Below are positions 5,573 through 12,565 of a stretch of DNA of 15,663 bases, in pieces. The translations under genes were made by a program, and so were the position numbers. Location of the stretch: the NCBI GenBank assembly GCA_900751815.1, contig CAADST010000168.1, positions 1 through 15,663 of the forward strand. The letters are read 5' to 3'. Below the pieces are notes generated by a model that ran no database searches, was not told the origin of the DNA, and was given only the letters and a program-made list of their open reading frames with translations. Source of the stretch: Bacilli bacterium. Its GTDB lineage: Bacteria > Bacillota_I > Bacilli_A > RF39 > UBA660. Numbering within the stretch: the first letter of the stretch is position 1; the number at the start of each line of letters is the position of its first letter.

Positions 5573-6478
5573 TTAATTCAAAGCATAAGTAGTAACAAGT
5601 ATGTCATCACTTGTAGTATACTTAACAATGTATTTATCTTTTTCTTTAACTATTAATAACCCTATTGTATTATTGTGATTAATATCTTTTATATTATTTT
5701 CTACAAACTTCAAATTTAATTGACCTATATCAGTATATTTTATTTTTCTAGTTTTAACTTCAACTACTACAAAAGCATTTAATTTATAATTAAAGAATAA
5801 CAAATCTTGTTTTTAGTCTTATTATCTATATATATTTTATATTCATGACCAGCTAGTGTAAAGCCTGTACCTAATTCTAGAAATTTATCTTCCAGTAAAG
5901 ATATGATGTACTTATGAATTGCTTGTTCATCAATTTTATCCATATTTTTATTTGTTTTTAAAATTATTGGATCTTTTATCATATCTTTAATTGATAACGA
6001 AGTATTACTAGTATCACTAATAATCTCAATATGTTCTTTATCGGCATATGATAATCTATCAAAAGATTTATTTTTTATTTCTCTTTGTAATTCTCTTACT
6101 GATAGATTATTTAGTATAACTAAATTAATATAATAATTTCTTGCATTCTCATTTTTTATTGATAAAATATATCGATAATGAGTCCATGTCAATTTGGGGC
6201 TCACTGAGCCCCAAATTGAAAAATTATTATAAAAAGTTCGAAATCTTCTTAAAGATCTGGTCATAATTCTTACCATACTTTCCACTTAACTTCTTTCCCC
6301 ATTCATTTATCAAGTTATCTCCATACTTCGCTCTTTTCTCTCCGCCTTGAGCTTCAACTATAAGCTTACCTATATTCCAATAAGTAAGTAATGTATTAGA
6401 GTTATCTCTTAGAGCAGTTGCTATTTTTCTAGCTTCATTTTCTACTATTAATTCTCCAATATTTTTTAAATAATTCAT
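5573..6478 (-). pseudogene. DUF1016/YhcG-like PD-(D/E)XK nuclease, frameshifted copy C
   Basis: This copy is closely similar to copy B over its length but split into three frames. Segment 1 (from ATG 6478, MNYLKNIGELIVENEARK...KYGKNY) is followed by an indel near 6252-6265. Segment 2 (SLRRFRTFYNNFS...LTWTHYR...GHEYKIYIDNKT) ends at a one-base deletion near 5807-5817, beside a run of five T. Segment 3 carries DLLFFN, VVVEVKT and the C-terminus LVTTYALN. Segment 3 also has a 6-nt in-frame deletion relative to B (GQLNLKFVENN against GQLNFYVNYVEGN). Catalytic residues survive, so inactivation looks recent. The ATG at 6478 has a GGTGA ribosome site; a longer frame from 6541 is not supported by homology. 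Confidence 0.88.
6189..6219. repeat. perfect 31-nt palindrome inside nuclease copy C
   Basis: Left arm tcaatttggggctca (6189-6203), centre C6204, right arm tgagccccaaattga (6205-6219): 15 perfect base pairs. It is at the same codons as the copy B palindrome (before LTW) but the inner arms are unrelated in sequence (GGGGCTCA against GTGGACGCA). It encodes SIWGSVSPKL. Confidence 0.97.
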
Positions 6479-6563
6479 TATTTCACCATCCTTTTTTTGT
6501 TGTGGTTTATCTATGCTAACATAAACATTTATATAATGCAAATCATCAATTTTTAAAATTGAA

Positions 6564-6661
6564 GCCGTTTTTTACAAAAAAATGGCCAAATTTTAAAAAA
6601 ATTTAGCAAAAAGAGCTTAAATTTTAAAAATTAGTAAAATTTCATTTTTTTACAAAAAAAT
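6564..6661. repeat. low-complexity hairpin and direct repeat upstream of grpB-like gene
   Basis: A 16-nt direct repeat (six T, ACA, six A, then A T) occurs at 6568-6583 and 6646-6661. The first copy sits in a hairpin-like GCCGTTTTTT / AAAAAATGGC arrangement with one G-T pair. The second ends just before the GrpB-family gene, and its TTTACA (6649-6654) with TAAAAT (6674-6679) is a poor promoter candidate (19-bp spacing). AT-rich bias could explain much of this. Confidence 0.35.
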
Positions 6662-6698
6662 TTATGTTATGATTAAAATAGCTTAGAAAGGAGTATGT

Positions 6699-7226
6699 AT
6701 GGCACTTAAAAGAGGAATTGTAAAACTAGATGAGTATACTAATGATTGGGAAAAAGAATATTTAAAAGAAGAAAAACTATTAAAATCTCTATTAAAGGAC
6801 AAAATAATAGAAATACACCATATAGGTAGTACTTCTATTCCAGGGTTAAAAGCTAAGCCAATAATAGATATATTAATAGTTTTAAAAGATTTTGATTGTA
6901 TTGATGATATTACAAATATATTAGAACATTATGGTTATGAAAATAGAGGAAAACAAGGTATTGATGATAGATTCTTTTTTGCTAAAGGACCAGATGATGC
7001 CAGAACTCATTATATTCACTTTACTTTACCAAATAGTGATACTTATTATAATCAAATATATTTTAAAAAATATTTAATTGAACATCCCGAATATATCCAA
7101 AAATACTGTGATTTAAAAGAAAAATTAGCAAAACAATATACAAATGACAGACCTAAATATACTAAAGGAAAAGATGAATTTATAAAAAGTGTTATCGCTA
7201 AAGCCCATCAAGAATATGATATATAA
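6699..7226 (+). CDS. GrpB family protein (UPF0157, nucleotidyltransferase-like fold)
   Basis: The 175-aa product shows the GrpB/UPF0157 pattern. It begins with a VKLDEYTNDWEKEY strand, then HHIGSTSIPGLKAKPIIDILI (residues 40-60). There the GSTS loop and the Asp of the PIIDILI strand recall the nucleotidyltransferase superfamily. Next come RFFFAKGPDDARTHYIHF, YFKKYLIEHPEYIQKYCDLKEKLA, and RPKYTKGKDEFI near the end. The length is normal for the family (about 170-180 aa). Biochemical function is not settled; some members are fused to dephospho-CoA kinase. The start is fixed by AAAGGAG about 5 nt upstream. It stands alone on the plus strand, between the nuclease array and ftsZ, and is closed by its own terminator, so it is probably an independent accessory gene. 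Confidence 0.9.
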   Translation: MALKRGIVKLDEYTNDWEKEYLKEEKLLKSLLKDKIIEIHHIGSTSIPGLKAKPIIDILIVLKDFDCIDDITNILEHYGYENRGKQGIDDRFFFAKGPDDARTHYIHFTLPNSDTYYNQIYFKKYLIEHPEYIQKYCDLKEKLAKQYTNDRPKYTKGKDEFIKSVIAKAHQEYDI

Positions 7227-7264
7227 ATTTAAAAATTGGTGACAGTGTTACCAATTTTTAAATT
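7226..7264 (+). terminator. terminator of the grpB-like gene, possibly bidirectional
   Basis: Arms aatttaaaaattggt (7226-7240) and accaatttttaaatt (7250-7264) are perfectly complementary over 15 bp. The stem can extend inward (GAC/GTT with one G-U pair) to leave an AGT apex. A run of T in the 3' arm and A in the 5' arm allow action in both directions. It overlaps the stop codon. Confidence 0.8.
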
Positions 7265-7283
7265 GCGATTAATATTAAACATC

Positions 7284-7314
7284 AAAAAAAGTGCGACAGT
7301 GTCGCACCTTTTAA
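7284..7314 (-). terminator. rho-independent terminator of ftsA-ftsZ
   Basis: Arms gtgcgaca (7291-7298) and tgtcgcac (7300-7307) flank G7299. On the minus strand the hairpin is followed by seven T (7290-7284), right after ftsZ. The plus-strand side has CCTTTT, so it may also stop plus-strand read-through. Its apex (CAGTG) matches that of the neighbouring terminator. Confidence 0.88.
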
Positions 7315-7321
7315 ATCGATT

Positions 7322-8380
7322 TTAGTAATTATCGCTTCTTAAGAATGGTGGAATTTCATATTCATCATCCACTTCTTGTTGTTTTGGTCTTCTCTTTGGA
7401 ATATCATCTGAGAATAATGCTTCTTCACCAGTTTGTTCATCAAAACCTGTAGCAATAACTGTAACAATAACTTCATCAGTTAAGTTTTCGTTCTTTATTG
7501 CCCCGAATATGATGTTAATATCAGAGTTTGCTGCTTCTCTAACTGTTTCAACAGCATCTTCAATTTCAAACAATGTAAGATTTTTACCACCAGTTACATT
7601 GACAATTGCATTTGTTGCTCCTTCAATTGTTGCTTCAAGTAAGCTATTGGCAACTGCTTGACGAGCGGCTTCAATTGCTCTATTTTCCCCAGCATTGCAA
7701 CCAATACCAATGATTGCTGTACCGCTTTTTTCCATAACGGTCTTAACATCTGCAAAGTCTAGGTTAATAACTCCCGTAACAGCAATTAAGTCTGATATTG
7801 ATTGTACCCCACGGTGAAGTACATTATCAACTTCTTTAAACGCATCATCAAAGCTAGTAGTTTTATCAATGATATCTCTAAGTTTATCATTAGGAATAAT
7901 GATTAGCGAGTCAACATGACCTCTTAATTCTTCAAGACCCACTAAAGCGTTTTCCATTCTTCTTTTACCTTCAAATCTAAATGGTTTAGTAACAATACCT
8001 ACAGTTAAAGCTCCAAGTTCTTGAGCAATTTCAGCAATTATTGGAGCAGCACCAGTACCAGTACCACCACCAAGGCCACAAGCAACAAATACCATGTCAG
8101 CTCCTTGCAGTGCATCTTCAAGTTCATTTTTACTTTCTAAAGCAGCAGCTCTACCAACTTCCGGATTAGCTCCAGCTCCTCTTCCTCCAGTAATGTTTTT
8201 ACCAATTTGAATTTTATTTTGGCATAGTGAACTATTAAGAACTTGTAAATCGGTATTTACAACATAAAATTCTACGCTTTTTACTCCTTCTTCAATCATC
8301 CGGTTTACGGCGTTACATCCACCGCCACCAACACCTACTACTTTGATTTTAGCTATTTGATCCATCTGTAATCCATTCAT
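7322..8380 (-). CDS. ftsZ: cell division protein FtsZ (tubulin-like GTPase)
   Basis: The 352-aa protein is FtsZ. It has [16 protein letters not shown] (residues 13-28), the GTP-binding tubulin signature GLGGGTGTG (102-110), [20 protein letters not shown], the T7 catalytic loop NLDFADV (206-212), and a C-terminal partner-binding peptide [15 protein letters not shown]. It polymerises into the division ring at midcell and, in spore formers, at the polar septum. The linker before the C-terminal peptide is short (about 25 residues), making the protein slightly smaller than the B. subtilis one (about 380 aa). AAGGAG lies 8 nt before the ATG. An alternative Met6 is possible but less well placed. The gene follows ftsA by 14 bp, so they form one operon ended by the strong terminator at 7284-7314. 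Confidence 0.98.
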   Translation of the reverse strand: MNGLQMDQIAKIKVVGVGGGGCNAVNRMIEEGVKSVEFYVVNTDLQVLNSSLCQNKIQIGKNITGGRGAGANPEVGRAAALESKNELEDALQGADMVFVACGLGGGTGTGAAPIIAEIAQELGALTVGIVTKPFRFEGKRRMENALVGLEELRGHVDSLIIIPNDKLRDIIDKTTSFDDAFKEVDNVLHRGVQSISDLIAVTGVINLDFADVKTVMEKSGTAIIGIGCNAGENRAIEAARQAVANSLLEATIEGATNAIVNVTGGKNLTLFEIEDAVETVREAANSDINIIFGAIKNENLTDEVIVTVIATGFDEQTGEEALFSDDIPKRRPKQQEVDDEYEIPPFLRSDNY

Positions 8381-8394
8381 AAATTAAACTCCTT

Positions 8395-9636
8395 CTAATT
8401 ATCAAAAAAGTAACCAAATAATTTTCCTAATATAGAATTATCATTTATATTTACTTTTTTATGTATTCCACTCAAATTTTCTTGTTCTTCGATACTAAAT
8501 ATTGAAAAATCTCTATTTCTTAATCTTAATCTACTATCATAGTATTTGATTAAGCCTACACTAGTTGCATATTTATTGCATCTTGCACCAATTTCTAGTA
8601 CATTACCTACAGTAGCATCTTTAAAAATATAACTCACTATATCTTTAAATTCTGTAGTTTCTGTAACTCCCCCTGTTATAATTATATAACTAATTTGCTT
8701 TTTTGTTAAGAGATTTATTTGTTTTTTTGCTAAATTTAATATTTCTTCTAATCTACTCATAACAATTTCACTAGCACTATACTGATTTATTTTAATTTTA
8801 TCGCCATTTTTATCTTCAACAATTACTGATTCACTAGCTTGAGCCATATTTTTATCAGCAAGAGCAATATTTTCTTTAATATAAAGTGAATCTTTTCTAT
8901 TTATCTTATAAACATAACCAAGATCATAGTCGATATTATCTCCCCCGATATCAATAATCTCACTTGCAGTAATAATACCTTTATTAAATATTGAAACGGT
9001 TGTTTTACTAGCCCCAATATTTATCACTGCTCCAACTTCACTACTATTTTTATTATCTTTAAATTCATAGTAATCACCCAATGCTCCAATGGTAACATCT
9101 ACAACATTAACACCAATTCTCTCTAAGCACCTAACTATTGGAGTCACATTTTTCTTGGGTACTGTTACAACTACTGCTTTAACCTTTAGTTTTTCCGCCT
9201 TCATACCAACTGGCAGGTCAGTTACTACTGTATCATTTACCAAAAATTTGGTAGGAAGTATCGTTACTAATTCTTGATTATCCAAAACCTTGTTATAAAC
9301 AGCAGCTTGCAAGCTTCTTACTAAATCATTACTAGTTATAACTTTCTCCGGATTAGTAATGGAAGTATAACCTTCACTTAAGAAACAATCAATTCCATTA
9401 CTAGGTACACTAACAATTACTTTTTTTATTGGTAAGCCCATTTGTTCTTCACCCTTTTTAAATACATCAGCTAATGCTTCAATTGCACTTTCAGGGTTAA
9501 CTATAAAACCTTTTTTTATGCCCCTTGCTGGAGTATCAACACACGCCAAAATATTTAGTTTGTTTTTAACTATTTCTCCAACTACAAGTTTTATTGTATG
9601 ACTACCAATATCTAAACTAGCAATTATCTTGCGCAT
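8395..9636 (-). CDS. ftsA: cell division protein FtsA (actin-like FtsZ membrane anchor)
   Basis: The 413-aa product has the actin-like ATPase layout of FtsA. It shows LDIGSHTIKLVVGE (phosphate 1, residues 8-21), the FtsA-specific 1C subdomain (about 80-160) and GAVINIGASKTTVSIF (phosphate 2). IGGDNIDYDLG and IIITGGVTE form the adenosine side. The C-terminus ILGKLFGYFFDN is a short amphipathic helix like the one that holds FtsA to the membrane. It recruits FtsZ filaments and later division proteins. The ATG has AGGAG 7 nt upstream. It is followed by ftsZ after 14 bp and preceded by the DUF308 gene on the same strand (58-bp gap, no terminator seen), so all three may be cotranscribed. Confidence 0.96.
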   Translation of the reverse strand: MRKIIASLDIGSHTIKLVVGEIVKNKLNILACVDTPARGIKKGFIVNPESAIEALADVFKKGEEQMGLPIKKVIVSVPSNGIDCFLSEGYTSITNPEKVITSNDLVRSLQAAVYNKVLDNQELVTILPTKFLVNDTVVTDLPVGMKAEKLKVKAVVVTVPKKNVTPIVRCLERIGVNVVDVTIGALGDYYEFKDNKNSSEVGAVINIGASKTTVSIFNKGIITASEIIDIGGDNIDYDLGYVYKINRKDSLYIKENIALADKNMAQASESVIVEDKNGDKIKINQYSASEIVMSRLEEILNLAKKQINLLTKKQISYIIITGGVTETTEFKDIVSYIFKDATVGNVLEIGARCNKYATSVGLIKYYDSRLRLRNRDFSIFSIEEQENLSGIHKKVNINDNSILGKLFGYFFDN

Positions 9637-9694
9637 AACCCACTCCTATATTTACTATCTAATTATAACTAAAAACTTCAATTATTACAAGTAT

Positions 9695-10270
9695 TTACTT
9701 CATAATTATGTATCTATCAACTAAATCAAATATTGCAACAACTACTAAAAATGCTCCCGCAAGTTTAGTAATAGCTACTGCACTACCAAATGGATTAATA
9801 ACAAGTAAAAGTCCTAAAATTATGGTTAAAATCCCCATAACTAAAGCTCCACTCCATCTAGTTGTAATCTTTTTTAAATTAAAACTAAACACTGTTTTTA
9901 AAATTCCATTAATTACCAAATATAAACCTAGGCAAATAGTAACTAAACTTATAACTGATGAAGGATTAATAATAACAATAATACCTAAGGCACTATATAA
10001 AATACCTGATACTAAACTTGAAGTAAATTTATATTCTTTATTTCTAATATATTTAATTATTCCAATAATACCAAATATTAAAAGACAACCACCAACAACA
10101 AACCCAATAATATTATTTAAAGTACCAGGAAGAAGTAATAACACTAAACCAATTAAAGCAAGTATTAAAGTTTTACTTATATCATCATTATTACTAATTT
10201 TTACTTCTGCTTGCACATCTATTGTTTTTTCTTCTAAAGTTGCTTCAACTTTTTCTTTTTTCTTTTTCAT
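9695..10270 (-). CDS. DUF308 (HdeD-like) multi-pass membrane protein
   Basis: The 191-aa protein has a lysine-rich cytoplasmic tail of about 33 residues followed by six hydrophobic segments. These are rich in small residues and spaced by short loops such as LLLLPGTLNNIIGFVVGG, ALGIIVIINPSSVISLVT and GLLLVINPFGSAVAITK. The repeated G..L...P pattern is typical of the DUF308/HdeD family. Members are integral membrane proteins of mostly unknown function; E. coli HdeD is linked to acid resistance. There are two possible ATGs: the first (10276) is only 1 nt from GGAGG, while 10270 is 7 nt away, so I chose 10270. It precedes ftsA on the same strand and diverges from glmS, with a TATAAT at 10299-10294 as a possible -10 but no clear -35. 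Confidence 0.82.
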   Translation of the reverse strand: MKKKKEKVEATLEEKTIDVQAEVKISNNDDISKTLILALIGLVLLLLPGTLNNIIGFVVGGCLLIFGIIGIIKYIRNKEYKFTSSLVSGILYSALGIIVIINPSSVISLVTICLGLYLVINGILKTVFSFNLKKITTRWSGALVMGILTIILGLLLVINPFGSAVAITKLAGAFLVVVAIFDLVDRYIIMK

Positions 10271-10319
10271 TTTCATACCTCCACCATAATTATATTATAA
10301 GTTTATAAATTTTGCAATT

Positions 10320-10349
10320 TTGACAAAACATATTTTTATGTAATATAAT
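10320..10349 (+). promoter_or_regulatory. sigma-A promoter of glmS
   Basis: TTGACA (10320-10325) and TATAAT (10344-10349) are both exact consensus hexamers, 18 bp apart. Transcription would start near 10356, about 40 nt before the ribozyme cleavage site. Confidence 0.85.
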
Positions 10350-10389
10350 ATACTAGTAAAAGCAAAATAATAAATGGAGGTAATATTAT

Positions 10390-10452
10390 TTGTTTAGCGC
10401 CAGGCCTTTGGGTGACGAGGTTAACTATTATCGAAATATTCGGCGGATGTAG
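10390..10452 (+). CDS. possible 20-codon leader peptide overlapping the glmS ribozyme
   Basis: GGAGG at 10376-10380 stands 9 nt before TTG 10390, which opens a frame of 20 codons (MFSARPLGDEVNYYRNIRRM) ending in TAG at 10450-10452. The frame runs through the ribozyme core, so its sequence is set by the RNA. It is either accidental or a way for ribosomes to disturb ribozyme folding. Weakly supported; listed because the ribosome site is unusually good for a non-coding leader. Confidence 0.2.
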   Translation: MFSARPLGDEVNYYRNIRRM

Positions 10453-10510
10453 TTACGGTCAGTATAATCGTTAGGTATATTAAAAAAAACAAAATCAAAA
10501 TTGTAACAAA
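10396..10510 (+). ncRNA. glmS ribozyme (glucosamine-6-phosphate-activated self-cleaving riboswitch)
   Basis: The conserved core is read directly in order: AGCGCC (10396-10401), TGACGAGG (10413-10420), TTATCGAAA followed by TTCGGCGGATG (10428-10449), GGTC, and ATCGT, then an A-rich tail toward the gene. Cleavage is expected between A10396 and G10397. Known mechanism: glucosamine-6-phosphate acts as cofactor, the ribozyme cuts the mRNA, and the 5'-hydroxyl product is degraded, lowering GlmS. The peripheral P1 stem is short (CCA...TGG around about five bases), making this a compact version. It sits directly upstream of glmS and downstream of a consensus promoter, as expected. The 3' boundary is approximate. 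Confidence 0.93.
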
Positions 10511-10550
10511 AAATATATCACATACATGTTTTTTGTATGGAGGAAATTTT

Positions 10551-12356
10551 ATGTGTGGAATTGTTGGGTATATAGGTACATCTAAAGCTATACCCATAGT
10601 TTATAGTGGCCTTGAGTCCCTAGAATATCGCGGATATGATTCTGCGGGAATTGCCTACTTTCTAAATGACGACATAAAAGTTGTTAAAGAAAAAGGCAAA
10701 TTAATTAATTTAAAAGAAAAATTAGATTTTGCTGCTGATACGAATGTAGCTATTGGCCATACTCGTTGGGCAACCCATGGTAAGGCGAGCATTACTAATG
10801 CTCATCCCCATTCTGTTGGTAAGTTTACAGTTGTCCACAATGGTATAATTGAAAACTACTCTACTTTAAAAGAAGAGTTAAAAATGCGAGGATATACTTT
10901 TAAAAGTGAAACTGATACTGAAGTAATACCAGCCCTACTTGATTATTATTACAAAGATGAACAAGATATAATAAAAACTATTAACAAAGTATCTAAAATT
11001 TTGAAAGGATCTTTTGCTTTAGGTATAATTTGTCGTGATGATTCTAATGCTTTATATGCTCTTAAAAATTCATCACCTTTAATTATTGCTAAAAGTAAAT
11101 CTGGTAGCTTTTTGGCATCAGATGTACCAGCAATACTAAAATATACCAATAAATACATGTTATTAGATGATACTGATATGGCTAAAATTACTAAAGATAA
11201 CATAACCATTTATGATGCCAATTTAAATATAATAAATAAAGAAACTCTAACCTTTACTGGTTCTAAAAAAACGGCCGAAAAAAATGGTTATGAACACTTT
11301 ATGTTAAAAGAAATAAATGAACAAGATAAAGTGTTTAAGGATACAATTGGTAGTTATTTTGATGGCACCATAGACTCATTAGAAAAGAATTTTGGCTTCT
11401 TAAAAAATTTCAAAAAGATTGATATAGTTGCTTGTGGTTCTGCATATCACACGGGAGTTATAGCAAAACACCTAATTGAAGAATATGCAAATATCCCAGT
11501 ATATACTGAAGTTGCTAGTGAATATCGTTATCAAAAAAATTTCTATGACAAAGATACTTTAGTAATACTAGTATCGCAATCTGGTGAAACTGCTGATACC
11601 CTCGCGGCCTTAAGAAAAGCTAAAAGTGATGGCATTAAAACATTGGCAATAGTAAATGTCTTTGAAAGTAGTGTTGCTCGTGAAGCCGACTTTTGTATAT
11701 ATACTAAAGCAGGCATTGAAGTTTCTGTTGCAACAACCAAAGCTTATTTATCACAACTTACAGTATTTAGCTTAATAACTTTGTATTTAGGATATATTAA
11801 TAAAACTATTAACAAAGATGAATTAGTTAGTATTTTTAAAGATATCCAAAAAATGCCTAAATTAATTAAAGAAGAAATAAATAATTATCAAGAATATTAT
11901 AATATTGCTGATAAAATCAGTAAAAATAAACAAATATTCTTTATTGGTAGGGGTCTAGATTATGCCAACTCTCTTGAAGGCTCATTAAAACTAAAAGAAA
12001 TATCTTATATTAATAGTGTTGCCTACCAAGCAGGAGAACTTAAACATGGTACAATTTCTTTAATTGAAGCTAGTACTCCAGTTATTGAAATAGCCACTAA
12101 TAAAAATTTAGTTGATAAAACTATAAGTAATATTAAAGAGACTAAAGCTCGTGGGGCTTATGTTATTTATGAAAGTTTCATAGATCCCGAAGATAAGTTT
12201 TATGATGAATTTATTAAAATACCAGAAGTACACCCAATACTTGAAAGTATTTTAACAATTATACCACTGCAACTACTAGCTTATAAAGTTGCTAAAAATA
12301 ATAACTGTGATATCGATAAACCAAGAAATTTAGCAAAATCAGTTACAGTTGAATAA
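10551..12356 (+). CDS. glmS: glutamine--fructose-6-phosphate aminotransferase (isomerizing) GlmS
   Basis: The 601-aa enzyme makes glucosamine-6-phosphate from fructose-6-phosphate and glutamine, the first step to UDP-GlcNAc and cell wall. It opens MCGIVGYIG, where the Cys after the start Met is the N-terminal nucleophile of the class II glutaminase domain. Then follow RGYDSAGIAY, GHTRWATHGKAS, NAHPH and VHNGIIEN. Two SIS sugar-isomerase domains follow (about 285-420, with VSQSGETADTLAALR, and 455-590), and the end DKPRNLAKSVTVE is the invariant family C-terminus. An upstream in-frame ATG (10533) is discounted because Cys must follow the start. GGAGG sits 7 nt before 10551. Regulated by the ribozyme in its leader. 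No clear terminator follows the gene. Confidence 0.98.
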   Translation: MCGIVGYIGTSKAIPIVYSGLESLEYRGYDSAGIAYFLNDDIKVVKEKGKLINLKEKLDFAADTNVAIGHTRWATHGKASITNAHPHSVGKFTVVHNGIIENYSTLKEELKMRGYTFKSETDTEVIPALLDYYYKDEQDIIKTINKVSKILKGSFALGIICRDDSNALYALKNSSPLIIAKSKSGSFLASDVPAILKYTNKYMLLDDTDMAKITKDNITIYDANLNIINKETLTFTGSKKTAEKNGYEHFMLKEINEQDKVFKDTIGSYFDGTIDSLEKNFGFLKNFKKIDIVACGSAYHTGVIAKHLIEEYANIPVYTEVASEYRYQKNFYDKDTLVILVSQSGETADTLAALRKAKSDGIKTLAIVNVFESSVAREADFCIYTKAGIEVSVATTKAYLSQLTVFSLITLYLGYINKTINKDELVSIFKDIQKMPKLIKEEINNYQEYYNIADKISKNKQIFFIGRGLDYANSLEGSLKLKEISYINSVAYQAGELKHGTISLIEASTPVIEIATNKNLVDKTISNIKETKARGAYVIYESFIDPEDKFYDEFIKIPEVHPILESILTIIPLQLLAYKVAKNNNCDIDKPRNLAKSVTVE

Positions 12357-12370
12357 ATTACGGAAAATGT

Positions 12371-12400
12371 TTGACATTAAACATATATTTATTATATAAT
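12371..12400 (+). promoter_or_regulatory. sigma-A promoter of rpsD
   Basis: Exact TTGACA (12371-12376) and TATAAT (12395-12400) hexamers stand 18 bp apart, just after glmS. The start would be near 12407, giving a leader of about 160 nt. The -35 lies within a short inverted repeat, ATGTTT (12368-12373) and AAACAT (12380-12385), of unknown meaning. Confidence 0.85.
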
Positions 12401-12406
12401 ATATTC

Positions 12407-12540
12407 GCAAGTTTATTTAGGCAGTGTTGTACTAAATTATAATGTGTTTAAACCGTTTGGAATAAAGTATCTAGGACTGCCCTAGAAAAATTAATTTAAA
12501 CTCCCTATAATATTGGTACAATTCATAAATACTTTTGCAA
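12407..12540 (+). promoter_or_regulatory. structured rpsD leader, probable S4 autoregulatory RNA
   Basis: The leader between the promoter and rpsD has several long-range complementary segments: TTGTAC (12427-12432) with GTACAA (12516-12521), GTTTAAA (12446-12452) with TTTAAAC (12495-12501), and GGCAGT (12420-12425) with ACTGCC (12476-12481). CTAGG (12471-12475) and CCTAG (12481-12485) form a hairpin whose ACTGC loop is the very segment complementary to GGCAGT, so a pseudoknot or a switch is possible. In B. subtilis and other Bacillota, S4 represses rpsD by binding a leader RNA of this sort. The pairings are seen; S4 binding is inferred from position and known biology. Confidence 0.6.
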
Positions 12541-12565
12541 AAAAATATATTAGAAAGGAGTAGTT

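Noticed and set aside
4362..6219. CRISPR array or transposon ends to explain the palindromes
   Set aside because: No repeated unit with spacers, no transposase, and no target duplications; the palindromes sit in frame inside a conserved protein domain.
6479..6541. Upstream extension of nuclease copy C to an ATG at 6541
   Set aside because: The added residues match nothing in copies A or B, and the ATG at 6478 has its own ribosome site and aligns with the start of copy B.
9708..10289. Long plus-strand open frame opposite the DUF308 gene
   Set aside because: It is a mirror of the membrane-protein gene on the other strand, with no ribosome site or recognisable motif.
10521..10539. Short hairpin (cataca/tgtatg) before the glmS ribosome site
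   Set aside because: Only six AT-rich pairs with a 7-nt loop; no independent sign of function.
12368..12385. ATGTTT/AAACAT inverted repeat as the glmS terminator
   Set aside because: Six AT-rich pairs without a following T run; it overlaps the rpsD -35 and is too weak to terminate.
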